A stretch of DNA of 36,695 nucleotides. Origin: a virus. The notes below the pieces were generated by a model. The model saw only the letters and a list, made by a program, of their open reading frames with translations. It did not search any database and was not told the origin of the DNA. The DNA is taken from the IMG/VR virus record IMGVR_UViG_3300025168_000258, positions 1-36,695 of that record. One strand, written 5' to 3'. Within the stretch, counting starts at the first letter, position 1. Every line of letters begins with the position of its first letter. Shown one piece after another: positions 15,215 to 24,894 of the stretch. A program made the position numbers and the translations under genes.

Positions 15215-16336
15215 ATGGCCCTTTATTATGGAGCAGATCCCGCCCGCATGGGTGACTCTTCTGCTACCGATCTTGCCTACCCTGACGGCAAGACTAACGA
15301 ACTTTTCCTGAAGGTTTTCGCTGGTGAAGTCATCACGACCTTCGAGGAAAATAACGCAATGCTGCCGCTGACCCGTGTTCGCACGATCACCAGTGGTAAG
15401 AGTGCACAGTTCCCGACCAGTGGTGTTGCAACGGCATCCTACCACACTCCGGGTGAAAGCATCCTTGCTGCCGGTGTTGACGCTGGTTCGGACAGTTTCG
15501 CCGACTCAAGCAAGTACCTGAGTAAGCCCAATGCTGCTGAGCGTGTTATCTGGATTGATGATATGCTTATCTCCTCGGTCTTCCTCGCCAACATTGACGA
15601 AGCCAAGAATCATTACGATGTCCGGTCGATCTATTCCACCGAAATCGGTCGTGCCTTGGCTTATGCAGCGGACAAGAATCTTATTCGTGTTGCTATCGCA
15701 GCAGCCCGTAAGACCACTGACCGCTTTGGCGTTGCTTCAGGAACTTCCACTACGTACCTCGGTGCCCAGATTGACCACAGTGCTGCTACTGGTACTACTG
15801 CCGGTGACAAGTGGGTCGATTGCCTGTTCCAAGCCGCTCAGAAGATGGACGAAAAGAACGTCCCCTCGACTGACCGCTACGCACTTCTGCGACCTGCGGA
15901 CTATTACAGCATCATCTCCACCAACAAGGATGCCATCAACCGTGACTACGGTAACGAAGGCAACCCCTCTGTTGCATTCCCCGGCGAGATGATCTCGGTT
16001 GCTGGAATTAAGGTTATGAAGACTAACCACCTTCCGGCTCAGGGCGATGAGTCGAGTGGCGGAGAGTCACCTCACGCTGACGCTGGTGTTATGAACGACA
16101 CCGCTGGTGCTAGTGCTGTGCCCCCCGGAACCGCTGGTTCTGGTTACGCGGCTCAGAACTACACCACTACCGAAGGCATTATCTTCCAGAGCGAAGGCAT
16201 TGGTACCGTCAAGTTGATGGACCTCGCCGTCGAGACGGATTACTCTGTTGAACGACAGGGAACGATGATGGTAGCAAAATATGCTATGGGTCATGGTGCC
16301 CTGCGTGAAGAGTGCTGCTTCGAAGTCGTGACGTAA
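15215..16336 (+). CDS. Major capsid protein (T7 gp10-like)
   Basis: The 373-residue protein is the HK97-fold coat protein. Family features include the N-terminal NELFLKVFAGEVITTFEENN, the SGKSAQFPTSGVATASYHTPGE loop region, IDDMLISSVFLANIDEAKNHYDVR, and the C-terminal TDYSVERQGTMMVAKYAMGHGALREECCFEV. It is somewhat longer than T7 gp10A (345), with an apparent Gly/Ala/Ser-rich insertion at about residues 274-310. Two consecutive TAA codons end the gene, so a T7-style 10A/10B frameshift extension is not supported. It has the strongest ribosome site in the region and its own promoter candidate and terminator, as expected for the most abundant virion protein. Confidence 0.96.
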   Translation: MALYYGADPARMGDSSATDLAYPDGKTNELFLKVFAGEVITTFEENNAMLPLTRVRTITSGKSAQFPTSGVATASYHTPGESILAAGVDAGSDSFADSSKYLSKPNAAERVIWIDDMLISSVFLANIDEAKNHYDVRSIYSTEIGRALAYAADKNLIRVAIAAARKTTDRFGVASGTSTTYLGAQIDHSAATGTTAGDKWVDCLFQAAQKMDEKNVPSTDRYALLRPADYYSIISTNKDAINRDYGNEGNPSVAFPGEMISVAGIKVMKTNHLPAQGDESSGGESPHADAGVMNDTAGASAVPPGTAGSGYAAQNYTTTEGIIFQSEGIGTVKLMDLAVETDYSVERQGTMMVAKYAMGHGALREECCFEVVT

Positions 16337-16365
16337 TAAAGAACAGGTCTAGTCTCCCTGTGAAC

Positions 16366-16403
16366 GGGGGTAGCCCGATTCTGTCGGGTTGCCCCCTTTT
16401 TTT
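16366..16403 (+). terminator. Intrinsic terminator after capsid gene
   Basis: GGGGGTAGCCCGA (16366-16378) pairs with TCGGGTTGCCCCC (16384-16396) to give a long GC-rich stem, followed by seven T residues. It lies directly after the capsid gene, exactly where T7 has its T-phi terminator, and would reduce transcription of downstream tail genes relative to capsid. Confidence 0.92.
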
Positions 16404-16418
16404 AAAAAGGAAATCCAA

Positions 16419-17030
16419 ATGTCTGCTAGTAGAACACTTGAGATCGACGCGGTTAATACCATTCTTAGTACCGTTGGTGAACCGCCGGTGTCCTCCCTTG
16501 ATGACCCACTTCAGTCTGACTCGTCAATCGCTCGGAATACCCTGATCGAGATTTCGAGGGAGGTGCAGATGGAAGGATGGCACTTTAATACAGTTAGAGA
16601 GGTACTCCTTGCTCCTGATGCGGCAGATAGTAATAGGATTAAGGTACAAGATAACGTAGTCCGTGTTGACCTTGAGACACAGAATACAGCGTCATATGAT
16701 ATTGTCCAACGAGGTGCATACTTGTATGACCGCAAGGGACAAACCGACGCATTTACGGCAACCCTGAAGGCAACAGTAATGTATGTGCTGGACTGGGACG
16801 AACTTCCGGAACCCGCTCGAAGGTACATAACTATCCGGGCTGCACGGATTTTTCAAGATAGGTTTGTTGGCTCTGGAGAACACCATGGGTTCAACATGAT
16901 GGACGAGTTCAAGGCCATGGCTTTGCTTAAGGAATTCGAGAGCAACACAGGTGGGCACAGTATTTTCGACAACTACGATGTATCCCGTGTTCTCAGCCGT
17001 AACTCCATAATTAATAGGGTAGGACGCTAA
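16419..17030 (+). CDS. Tail tubular protein A (T7 gp11-like)
   Basis: The 203-residue product (T7 gp11 is 196) forms the adaptor ring between portal and nozzle. Typical features are the N-terminal ASRTLEIDAVNTILSTVGEPPV, MEGWHFNT at about residue 48, and WDELPEPARRYITIRAARIFQDR near the middle. ATG 16419 follows AAGGAAATCCAA right after the terminator; an in-frame TTG at 16389 lies inside the terminator stem and is rejected. Its stop overlaps the start of the next gene by one base. Confidence 0.94.
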   Translation: MSASRTLEIDAVNTILSTVGEPPVSSLDDPLQSDSSIARNTLIEISREVQMEGWHFNTVREVLLAPDAADSNRIKVQDNVVRVDLETQNTASYDIVQRGAYLYDRKGQTDAFTATLKATVMYVLDWDELPEPARRYITIRAARIFQDRFVGSGEHHGFNMMDEFKAMALLKEFESNTGGHSIFDNYDVSRVLSRNSIINRVGR

Positions 17031-19891
17031 TGGCTCTAATTACAACGACAACACCCAACTTGGTCGGCGGGGTTACTCAGCAGTCTGATTCCCTCCGGTT
17101 CAACAATCAGTGCACAGAGCAAGTCAACGCAAATCCGTCAGTAACCAAGGGGCTTGAAAAACGACCCCCAACAGAGTACGTTGCGAGGCTTAAGAAAGCA
17201 GACGGATCACTCATTGACCCCGCACCGGGAAACTACAAGGTACACACCCACACCATTAACCGGGACACAAACGAAAGATACATCGTGACTGTGGTGCAAG
17301 AGGTCAATAGCCACGGGTATACCGACGGCAAGGCACGGGCTAATATTTATGTTCACGATATTGACGGCAACCCCAAGACTGTTGAGTGGGACCCCGACCT
17401 CGCGGCGTTAGACGCAGAAAGCCAGTGGGAGAAAGACTGCTTCTTTGGTTATCTTAGTCCGCTTAAGCACGTGGAGGGAGAGCCGTATTACCAGAGCGGC
17501 CCAAGTGAAGTAGTGAGCCCCGGCGATGACGAGCCGGATATTAAGTTTACTACTATTGCTGACGTTACCCTGCTCATGAACACTAAAGTATCCCCCCAAG
17601 AAAACTTTTTTCCGTGGCTCGGTGGGCCTCTAGGAGGGACAGGAACGGGCAAGGCAGGGGTAGTCCATGTTAAAAAGTATGTGGCAAATGCAGTATACAC
17701 GGTAAAAATAACCGGATCATCCGGATGGACAGTTTCCTACTCCTACAACACCCCCACCCATCAAATTGAATCCGTGTCCGACGGAAATTATGAGTATGAT
17801 CACGGTCTATCTGATGCCTTTAGTTACTCAACAAGTCAAATTGCCAGCGGCGTGTGGTCTACCTATTATGTTAATAATACTGAACTAAAGAACCGAGGTT
17901 TTGCGATAAGCAGGAAGGGACAGTATTTATTTGTTGTCCCAACTACTACTAATACGTCCTCAGAAACTATAGAGATAGCGGTTGAGGGGCCAACTCAAGA
18001 TAGCATTAGTTCATATGTTTCTAATGTTAGCACATTTTCTGATCTAATTGATCTAGCAGTTCCTAACACTGACGCGGCCGGAAATCTCATTCCCTCTAGT
18101 GAATCCAATTATGCACACATTAGAGGGCACTGTGTTAAGATTGAAGCAAGCCCAAGTACAGATGAAGACGATTACTGGGTTGAGCACGTTCCTCGTCAGA
18201 AAAAATATGAACTACAAAACGCCACCATAGCGAGCACTCTGGGACGCGCGGGTAGGCCGGTTCAGGCATATGATGGACGATGGAGAGAGTGCCCGGAACC
18301 CGGAAGCACGCGGGGATTCCAGATAGAGTACGGGATGCCGTTGATTCTTATCAGTAAAACAGACGGAACTTTTCTGGTAAAGCGGGCCGATGGAACCACG
18401 CCCGGGGGCGGGAGTGCATACTCAGGGTACAACTGGAAAGAAAGATACGCGGGCAACGAAGACACAAATCCAATGCCTTCTTTCGTAAACAAAGTAGGTA
18501 CCGGGTTTTTCAATACTCAGATCCAAGGGATGACTTTCCACAACAATAGGCTTGTGTTTGTTACTGACGAAAACTTGGTCATGTCAGAGTCAGGAGACAT
18601 CTGGAATTTCTTCAGGACAACAGTTACGTCTCTCTTAGATTCAGACCCTATTGATGTAGCCACCACCTCCTCGAAAATTTCCCTTCTTCGACATGCAGTA
18701 GGGTACGAAGATCGTCTTTTGCTTATGTCGGACCAGACCCAGTTCTTGGCGTATGGCGACCCAGTCATTACCCCGACTACTATTGCTATCTCTCCCGTTA
18801 CTAACTTTGAGGCCAGCAAAACCTGTGCACCTGTTATTCAGGGGGGCTCTGTGTTCTTTCCGTTTAAGAGAGGTTCATTCAGTGGTGTAAGAGAGTGGTA
18901 CTCAGAGACGGCTAACAACCTATCCTTTGGGGATGCCGATATTACCGCACACATTCCCGCGTATATTGAGGGGGATATAACTAAACTTGCAGCCTCCACA
19001 AACGAAAACATACTAGCGGCCTTGAGTAGTACAAATAGGAATACAGTTTACCTGTTTAATTACTTTGGTCAAGGGGGTTCTAGGGAGCAGTTTGCGTGGA
19101 GCAAGTACACCCTCGATGACGGGGCTATTATCCAAGATGTCGAGTTCATTTCTGAAACGGCTTACCTGACTGTCCAGAGGCCTGCCGTCGGTGCTGTGGG
19201 TACCGCCACTATTCACCTAGAGAAGATCGACTTCCAGCCCAACAGGACAGATAGCGGGTCTGAATATCTCACTAGATTAGACCGAAGGGTTGACAACAGT
19301 CAATGCACATCAATTGCCTACGACGCCGCCACTAACTCTACTTCAATGGTCTTGCCTTTCCACGGTCAAACGGGAAGCAAACTGCGGGTAGTATCCAAAA
19401 CAACAGGAGAGACTGTGGAGGCAACCTTTACTGCGGGGTCCACAACCATCACAATCCCCGGAGATTGGTCTGCTAGTTCTCCCGATGCTACTCGACGGAC
19501 GTTCTGGGCGGGGGAAGAATACGAGATGAGTTACACCTTTAGTCAGCCCCTGTTTAAGCCCGCGACATCTGGGGGAAGTAAACAGATGGCCGCACAGGGC
19601 CGTCACCAGTTGCGGTACGGAACTCTTATTTACAGCAATAGTGGCCCCTTTGATATTACCGTTACCCACGCCGACGGGACAGAATACTCTCATCCCTTTA
19701 CTGGGAAAATACTCGGCTCAGACACCACTGTTCTGAATACAATGAATTTGAATACAGGAGAGTTTAGATTTCCCCTGTTTTCTGAGAGTAATTCTGTTAC
19801 AATCAAAGCCACCTCAACGTCGGCCATTGGTCCTCACCTAGAGTCTGCTGAGTTTGAGGCTAATTACACGACCCGAAGCAGAAGGATGTAG
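17030..19891 (+). CDS. Tail tubular protein B / nozzle (T7 gp12-like)
   Basis: The 953-residue protein (T7 gp12 is 794) forms the distal tail nozzle. The N-terminus PNLVGGVTQQSDSLRFNNQCTEQVNANPSV is the family signature; later blocks include FFNTQIQGMTFHNNRLVFVTDENLVMSESGDIWNFF and the beta-propeller region IAALSSTNRNTVYLFNYF-like segments. The extra length is mainly in the N-terminal third (residues about 200-340), which may hold additional beta domains on the tail surface. Ribosome site GTAGGACGC; translation is coupled to gp11. Confidence 0.94.
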   Translation: MALITTTTPNLVGGVTQQSDSLRFNNQCTEQVNANPSVTKGLEKRPPTEYVARLKKADGSLIDPAPGNYKVHTHTINRDTNERYIVTVVQEVNSHGYTDGKARANIYVHDIDGNPKTVEWDPDLAALDAESQWEKDCFFGYLSPLKHVEGEPYYQSGPSEVVSPGDDEPDIKFTTIADVTLLMNTKVSPQENFFPWLGGPLGGTGTGKAGVVHVKKYVANAVYTVKITGSSGWTVSYSYNTPTHQIESVSDGNYEYDHGLSDAFSYSTSQIASGVWSTYYVNNTELKNRGFAISRKGQYLFVVPTTTNTSSETIEIAVEGPTQDSISSYVSNVSTFSDLIDLAVPNTDAAGNLIPSSESNYAHIRGHCVKIEASPSTDEDDYWVEHVPRQKKYELQNATIASTLGRAGRPVQAYDGRWRECPEPGSTRGFQIEYGMPLILISKTDGTFLVKRADGTTPGGGSAYSGYNWKERYAGNEDTNPMPSFVNKVGTGFFNTQIQGMTFHNNRLVFVTDENLVMSESGDIWNFFRTTVTSLLDSDPIDVATTSSKISLLRHAVGYEDRLLLMSDQTQFLAYGDPVITPTTIAISPVTNFEASKTCAPVIQGGSVFFPFKRGSFSGVREWYSETANNLSFGDADITAHIPAYIEGDITKLAASTNENILAALSSTNRNTVYLFNYFGQGGSREQFAWSKYTLDDGAIIQDVEFISETAYLTVQRPAVGAVGTATIHLEKIDFQPNRTDSGSEYLTRLDRRVDNSQCTSIAYDAATNSTSMVLPFHGQTGSKLRVVSKTTGETVEATFTAGSTTITIPGDWSASSPDATRRTFWAGEEYEMSYTFSQPLFKPATSGGSKQMAAQGRHQLRYGTLIYSNSGPFDITVTHADGTEYSHPFTGKILGSDTTVLNTMNLNTGEFRFPLFSESNSVTIKATSTSAIGPHLESAEFEANYTTRSRRM

Positions 19892-19894
19892 TTT

Positions 19895-20368
19895 ATGTCG
19901 CAGGGGTACGTCAGGGAGTCAGTTCCTCAGGATTGCAAGATTGTCGCTAAAGACATGCGCAAGGAGGACGTTGCAGAGATTAAGGCGTCGAGCAACTGGA
20001 AGCCCCTAGAAGCGTTAACCAACGGGTTTGTCTACTCAGAGCCTCCCCTCACCGTTATTCGCACCAAAGACGAAAGGCCCGTGGCGATGTGGGGAGTGGT
20101 ACCTGAGTTTGATGTCGAGGTCAACAAGGGCCGAATCTGGCTCTTAGGCACTCCCGGCATTAAAGATGTTAGAGTTCAATTCCTTAGAGAATGCAACCAA
20201 TGGATACGGGAAGCAACTAAGGGATATGACATTGTTTACAACACAATAGACAAAAGAAACACCCTCCACATAAGGTGGCTCAAGTGGCTTAAGTTTTCTT
20301 TTGTAAGAGAAATACCGAATCACGGACACGAACAGCGTCCCTTCTTGGAATTTGTAAGGATTATTTAA
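19895..20368 (+). CDS. Internal virion protein A-like (T7 gp13 type, GNAT-like fold)
   Basis: The 157-residue protein has the DUF2833/gp13-like arrangement: VAKDMRKEDVAEIKAS at the N-terminus, PVAMWGVVPE and GRIWLLGTPG as the central beta strands of an acetyltransferase-like fold, then FLRECNQWIREATKGYDIVYNTIDKRN and the end LKFSFVREIPN-type strands. In T7 gp13 is needed for internal core formation and morphogenesis; acetyltransferase activity has not been shown as its role. Position after gp12 fits T7 order. It directly abuts the next gene. Confidence 0.85.
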   Translation: MSQGYVRESVPQDCKIVAKDMRKEDVAEIKASSNWKPLEALTNGFVYSEPPLTVIRTKDERPVAMWGVVPEFDVEVNKGRIWLLGTPGIKDVRVQFLRECNQWIREATKGYDIVYNTIDKRNTLHIRWLKWLKFSFVREIPNHGHEQRPFLEFVRII

Positions 20369-21169
20369 ATGTGCGAACCTACAGCAATGCTGGCCGGAGG
20401 GCTTGCCCTCTCAGGTACTCAGGCACTTATGGGGTACCAGAATGGTCAGGCTCAAGCAGCCTACGCTAACGCCTCTGCCGCCGCTGGTTACCAAGGGGCC
20501 ATGCAGGAGTATAATCAGCAACTAGACTACCTTAACAAGCAAGAAGAGTGGAAGTGGAACGAGTACCAAAGAAACGTTTCCTTTCGTCAGGAATTAATTG
20601 ACTTTGAGAACGACCGATGGGGCCAGACTATTGACTCTGTTCGGCAGGATTATCAGGGGAAGGTATCTGATCTCCAGTCCGGCCTTATGCAGTTAAGAGC
20701 GGCAACAATGGCGAGCCTTCAGGATATGTGGCTAACCCATAATAAAGGCCAATCAACAAGGAAGGTAAACGCAGCGGCAAGGGGGGTCGAGGGCCACTCG
20801 GTTGATGCGGAAATGAATGAAGCAGTTCGTGCAATGTACATAAAAGAGGAAACCGCCCTTACAAACCTAGAGTGGAATGCCAACGCTATGCAGCGACAGG
20901 CCGATTCGTTCCGGGCTCAGGGGCAGTCAATGATTAATCAGGCTATGCCCGGGCCTCAGGCTCAGGTGGCTATCCCAACTCCAGCGGGCTCCCTCAACGC
21001 TCCCACGTGGGCACCATACGCTATTCAAGCACAGGCAGGAGCGACTCAGGGCATGAACACTTCCTTCAACGCCCTTATTGGCGGGGCCTCAGGTGCCCTC
21101 GGTAGTTACGGACAGTATTACCAGCAGTCAAATCCTCCCGCTACTACGTATAACTTTAACCTCACCTAA
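20369..21169 (+). CDS. Internal virion protein B (T7 gp14-like)
   Basis: The 266-residue protein starts MCEPTAMLAGGLALSG, followed by a long Gln/Glu-rich helical region (residues about 35-190), and ends in a Gly/Ala/Ser- and Tyr-rich tail. T7 gp14 (196 residues) has the same design and forms a pore in the outer membrane during ejection. The gene order gp13-gp14-gp15-gp16 is kept. The ATG comes immediately after the previous stop. Confidence 0.88.
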   Translation: MCEPTAMLAGGLALSGTQALMGYQNGQAQAAYANASAAAGYQGAMQEYNQQLDYLNKQEEWKWNEYQRNVSFRQELIDFENDRWGQTIDSVRQDYQGKVSDLQSGLMQLRAATMASLQDMWLTHNKGQSTRKVNAAARGVEGHSVDAEMNEAVRAMYIKEETALTNLEWNANAMQRQADSFRAQGQSMINQAMPGPQAQVAIPTPAGSLNAPTWAPYAIQAQAGATQGMNTSFNALIGGASGALGSYGQYYQQSNPPATTYNFNLT

Positions 21170-21183
21170 TTTGAGACCCAACA

Positions 21184-24100
21184 ATGGCTAAGCAAAAACG
21201 AGTAGAAGAGCCGGGAAACATTCAGTTGAATCCCGTTGCTTCTCCAGTAAATACTTTTGTAAACCCCGCAGGAAACGCACCTGTAGCCCCTACCCCCATG
21301 CCGGGCCCTGCGCCCCCACCGTCGGGGCCAAATGCTAACCAGCAACTTTCTCAGGCGTTGGCTCAATATGGAAATCAGTTAGCGGGGTTTAGCCCCCGGC
21401 TTGACGTTCTTAAGGGAGGCCTTGAGGATGCGTTTAATCCCGTGATTGCTCACAGAAACGAACAGGCAGTGGCGGAGGGCGAGAGAATGGTCATGGAGTC
21501 TCAGAAGACCATGGCTCAACTAGTTGCTGACGGTGAAATTACCGTAGAAGAAAGTCCTTGGCTTATCTACGGGGCACGCAAGGCAAGCGGCTACCTTCAG
21601 GCGGCGGCGTGGCAGCGGCATGTGAATATTAAATTTGACGATATGATCACCAAAGACCCTGCTATGACGGAACTCCAGTGGGATGAAGCCCATAAGCAAA
21701 TGCAGGCAGAGTTTGTCTCCACACAGCGGATTACCGATCCACTTGAAATGCAGGTTTTCCATCGTGGGGTTAAGGCGTCAAAGCAAAACACAGATGCAAT
21801 GATTGTATCCCATGCTGCAAAGCACCGCAAGCACCTTGTCACCACAGCCATGGAGCAGCGGGTATCTACGGCTGTGGAAGAAGCAAATAGTGATACGTTT
21901 AGAGCCAACCCCCAAACCGGGCCAGAGGTTGTGGAAGTAAACGGAGTTGTTGTCTCCCCAGAAACAGGGGAAAGCCACTTGAGTCAAGCCACTACTCATG
22001 TTGAGAATGTTCAAGGAAGCCTAGAAGAAACCATTCGTGAATTCGCCGAGGTCTACGGAATGGGGGGACCAACGGGAGCCCTTGCAGCGGTAGGTGCGCA
22101 GGTATTTGCGGCCTTGAGTGATCCCGAAACATACAGCCCCCTTCTTGAGCAAGCAGTAATGGGAATGAAAAACCCAGACGGAACTCCCCTTGTTTCCGGA
22201 GGAGTCTGGGGCATGTATGAACGGTCATCTAGGGGTGCCCGTCTTACCGCATCTAAGGCTCTGACTATAGAAAACAAGCAGGCCATTTTAGATTGGTACG
22301 TTCAGAATCCCAATGCCGGGATAGATGAGTTAGAGCCGTGGCTCGCTGCAAACATTACTACAGACGAAACAACCATCGCTATGATAAAGGGAGATTACTG
22401 GACTAACCGGTCTAAAATCAACAACTGGGGCAACCCCAGTCCTGACGAACTGCATCGCGTCCATAGTCATTTCGCATCCGGTTCAAATATAGTTAGTTAC
22501 GCTGACTGGATTGACCCCAAAAATAGTGACCTTCTCGACGAACTAGCGGGAGGCAACGCGGTATTCAGGCAAGTGCTGGAAACAAAAGATTTCTTTGACG
22601 GGTACGAGAATTTGTATTGGACAAGAGGTGTCACGACCGACCAAGTTCTATGGCTTGAGGGACAAGTAACAAAAAGGTTCCAAGAGGCAATTAGGGCTGG
22701 GGAGAACCGATTTACTGATGATCAGATAAGCGAACTAGTTGGAAATGTGTACCCAGTAGATTCGCCCGCGCACAAAAAGGAAGTCTTAAGAATCAGAGGA
22801 TTTTTGAACGACCCTAAAGTTATTGGGTATGACGGCGTCGGAAAGGGAGAACTGGGGGAACTCTATAAAATGATGGATGTGATGTGGGAAGAGGGCACTC
22901 CATTTGGTAGCCTGTTGGATATGGATGGTAATGCGTTTACAAACGCTCCCGGCCAAGTCCTCGATCCTGAATCCGGCAAGATACCACCCAACACTATTGT
23001 GACTAGAGATATCGTTGGCGCATTGGTCGAGTTCAGGGCTCCCGATCTTTCGGCGACAACCCACAACTCGTTGGTAGAGAACCTGTTTAAGTACCAATCC
23101 CGCCACAGGCAGTCCGGTACGGACCTCAGAAAGTTCACACAGGATGTCATTGACTCAAGAATGAAATCTACCTTTGACGAGGTCATTGGATACGGGGGTT
23201 CTTACGCTGATTTTGAAAGACAGGTGAGAAACGATTATCCCCACAATACCCGCATGGGTTCGGAGTTGTTTAATAGGACCATTGATGCAAGTGGGAAAAT
23301 TGTACTAGAGGGGTTAAACGGAAATCACACTATTGATCCTGAGACTTTTTGGGCAGAAGGCAATCGCACGATAGCGGAAAATAAGTTTGAAGTCTGGGAT
23401 AACTCAGGCCTCCTCCAACAGATAGCCCAAGCGGATAGTGACGGTCTGGCAAAAATAGCGATAGCCCACCCTGAGTTGGCAAGTGTCGTTCAAAACATGG
23501 AGAATGCCAATGACCCCGGAGCCAGAATGTCCGCTGCGATGGTCGGCTTCCAGCGGGCACGTGCGAGTAAAGCACTTGGCATATACATAGAAACGGGTCA
23601 GGTTCCCCCACAACTGGCGACCCGCTTTACTCAGTTTGGTTCTGATATTGATGTTTACCAATCTGCTAATAGAAGTGAGAGAAAAAATCTTGAGTCTTAC
23701 GCCACACTTTCGGATGTAATGAATTCAGGTGCATCGACCGAAGAAGAAAAAGTAGAGGCGAAGAAGCAAAGAGACAAATTGATTTCCGGGGCTGGCCCTC
23801 GGTTTGAGAGAATGGCTTCAGTTCTAGATAACTTCGGTGAAATGACAACAATGTACCGTGCGTCTTTGGCTGGTCGCCGTCCTGATGCTTTCCTTACCGG
23901 CGAAGCCGCTGATGTGATGGAGGCTGCTTTGATTGTTCAGGGCGAAAAAAACCTTTATCCCTATCTCCACGGACAGGGAGCGACTGGATCTCCAAAGTAT
24001 AGCGCGGCTGCTTACGCCATAAACCTAGTTGCCGAAGGGGGCACGGGCACCCCTCAGTTCCCGCTGCAATTCGCTGAAGACGCTTCCGGTGCCAGTAGCG

Positions 24101-24894
24101 ATGAAATTTTTATTGACGTAGGCGTTGGGCAATCAAGAATCGCAAATAGAATTTCCCACCTTTCGGGATACCTGCAAGACGCGTCAAGTCCGTATGTGGT
24201 TGCAGAGTGGGCTAAAGAAAACTTACCCCTAATTGCCACTCGGGTTGTGGGCAACTCTGGTGTGCCTATTTGGGTAGAAAACCGACACGCAAACGCTGTA
24301 GTTAAACTGGGTCCCAATCGAAGCAACACAGTTTCCGCCGCTTCAGCCGCTAGTAAAATTTCCCAACTAACATATTCAGAACTTATGCTCAGTGTCTCAA
24401 GTAATTTGGGAGCCAGTTTTTCCCTTAACCCCATGAAGGACCTAGTGTTGGACCGTACTGGGATGGACCCCAAAGAAATCAGAAATACACGCTACTCAGT
24501 TCGGCCTGCGCCCAACTCAAGTTATCACGGGCAGGCCCCTCGGACATTTGATATTATTCAGGTTAACAAGAATGGAGTAGGGTCCTCTTTAGTAGTGAGT
24601 GGCGTAACCGCTGAGGAACTACTTGAAGCCCACATCATCCAAGAAACACCCCAGTTTAGGGATCAGATTGAGAGGAGCAGAGGTACATATGAGCCCCTTC
24701 TTTACGGCCTTAATACAGGCGACTTGAGTGTAGAAAAGGTTATGAAGACAATCGGACCAAAAAATAAGGCATCATCGGATGACTTTATTGTATACTTTGA
24801 GTCTCTGTCGCCGGTAAAGCAAAGCCAATGGGAACCCTTTTTAATGGACAATCCTTTCTTAGTGGACGCACTGAACCTTGGAGAAAATGAATGA
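21184..24894 (+). CDS. Large internal virion protein (T7 gp15-like)
   Basis: The 1236-residue product occupies the gp15 slot but is much longer than T7 gp15 (747). It begins with a Pro-rich region (residues about 15-55, many APP and PGP pieces), then helical repeats such as GNQLAGFSPRLDVLKGGLEDAFNPV, consistent with the helical periplasmic tube of gp15. The C-terminus includes LEAHIIQETPQFRDQIERS and a DDFIVYFESLSPVKQSQWEPFL segment. I see no lysozyme or transglycosylase catalytic motif. Its stop overlaps the gp16-like start (ATGA). Confidence 0.85.
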   Translation: MAKQKRVEEPGNIQLNPVASPVNTFVNPAGNAPVAPTPMPGPAPPPSGPNANQQLSQALAQYGNQLAGFSPRLDVLKGGLEDAFNPVIAHRNEQAVAEGERMVMESQKTMAQLVADGEITVEESPWLIYGARKASGYLQAAAWQRHVNIKFDDMITKDPAMTELQWDEAHKQMQAEFVSTQRITDPLEMQVFHRGVKASKQNTDAMIVSHAAKHRKHLVTTAMEQRVSTAVEEANSDTFRANPQTGPEVVEVNGVVVSPETGESHLSQATTHVENVQGSLEETIREFAEVYGMGGPTGALAAVGAQVFAALSDPETYSPLLEQAVMGMKNPDGTPLVSGGVWGMYERSSRGARLTASKALTIENKQAILDWYVQNPNAGIDELEPWLAANITTDETTIAMIKGDYWTNRSKINNWGNPSPDELHRVHSHFASGSNIVSYADWIDPKNSDLLDELAGGNAVFRQVLETKDFFDGYENLYWTRGVTTDQVLWLEGQVTKRFQEAIRAGENRFTDDQISELVGNVYPVDSPAHKKEVLRIRGFLNDPKVIGYDGVGKGELGELYKMMDVMWEEGTPFGSLLDMDGNAFTNAPGQVLDPESGKIPPNTIVTRDIVGALVEFRAPDLSATTHNSLVENLFKYQSRHRQSGTDLRKFTQDVIDSRMKSTFDEVIGYGGSYADFERQVRNDYPHNTRMGSELFNRTIDASGKIVLEGLNGNHTIDPETFWAEGNRTIAENKFEVWDNSGLLQQIAQADSDGLAKIAIAHPELASVVQNMENANDPGARMSAAMVGFQRARASKALGIYIETGQVPPQLATRFTQFGSDIDVYQSANRSERKNLESYATLSDVMNSGASTEEEKVEAKKQRDKLISGAGPRFERMASVLDNFGEMTTMYRASLAGRRPDAFLTGEAADVMEAALIVQGEKNLYPYLHGQGATGSPKYSAAAYAINLVAEGGTGTPQFPLQFAEDASGASSDEIFIDVGVGQSRIANRISHLSGYLQDASSPYVVAEWAKENLPLIATRVVGNSGVPIWVENRHANAVVKLGPNRSNTVSAASAASKISQLTYSELMLSVSSNLGASFSLNPMKDLVLDRTGMDPKEIRNTRYSVRPAPNSSYHGQAPRTFDIIQVNKNGVGSSLVVSGVTAEELLEAHIIQETPQFRDQIERSRGTYEPLLYGLNTGDLSVEKVMKTIGPKNKASSDDFIVYFESLSPVKQSQWEPFLMDNPFLVDALNLGENE

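Noticed and set aside
16310-16345. T7 10A/10B-type frameshift at the end of the capsid gene
   Set aside because: Two consecutive TAA codons close the frame, no slippery run precedes them, and the terminator follows within 30 bases.
23550-23570. Other CACGTG-containing sites as extra parS copies (for example 17468, 21004, 23556, 34999, 36473)
   Set aside because: Only the central six bases agree; the outer arms of the palindrome do not match, so they are expected by chance.
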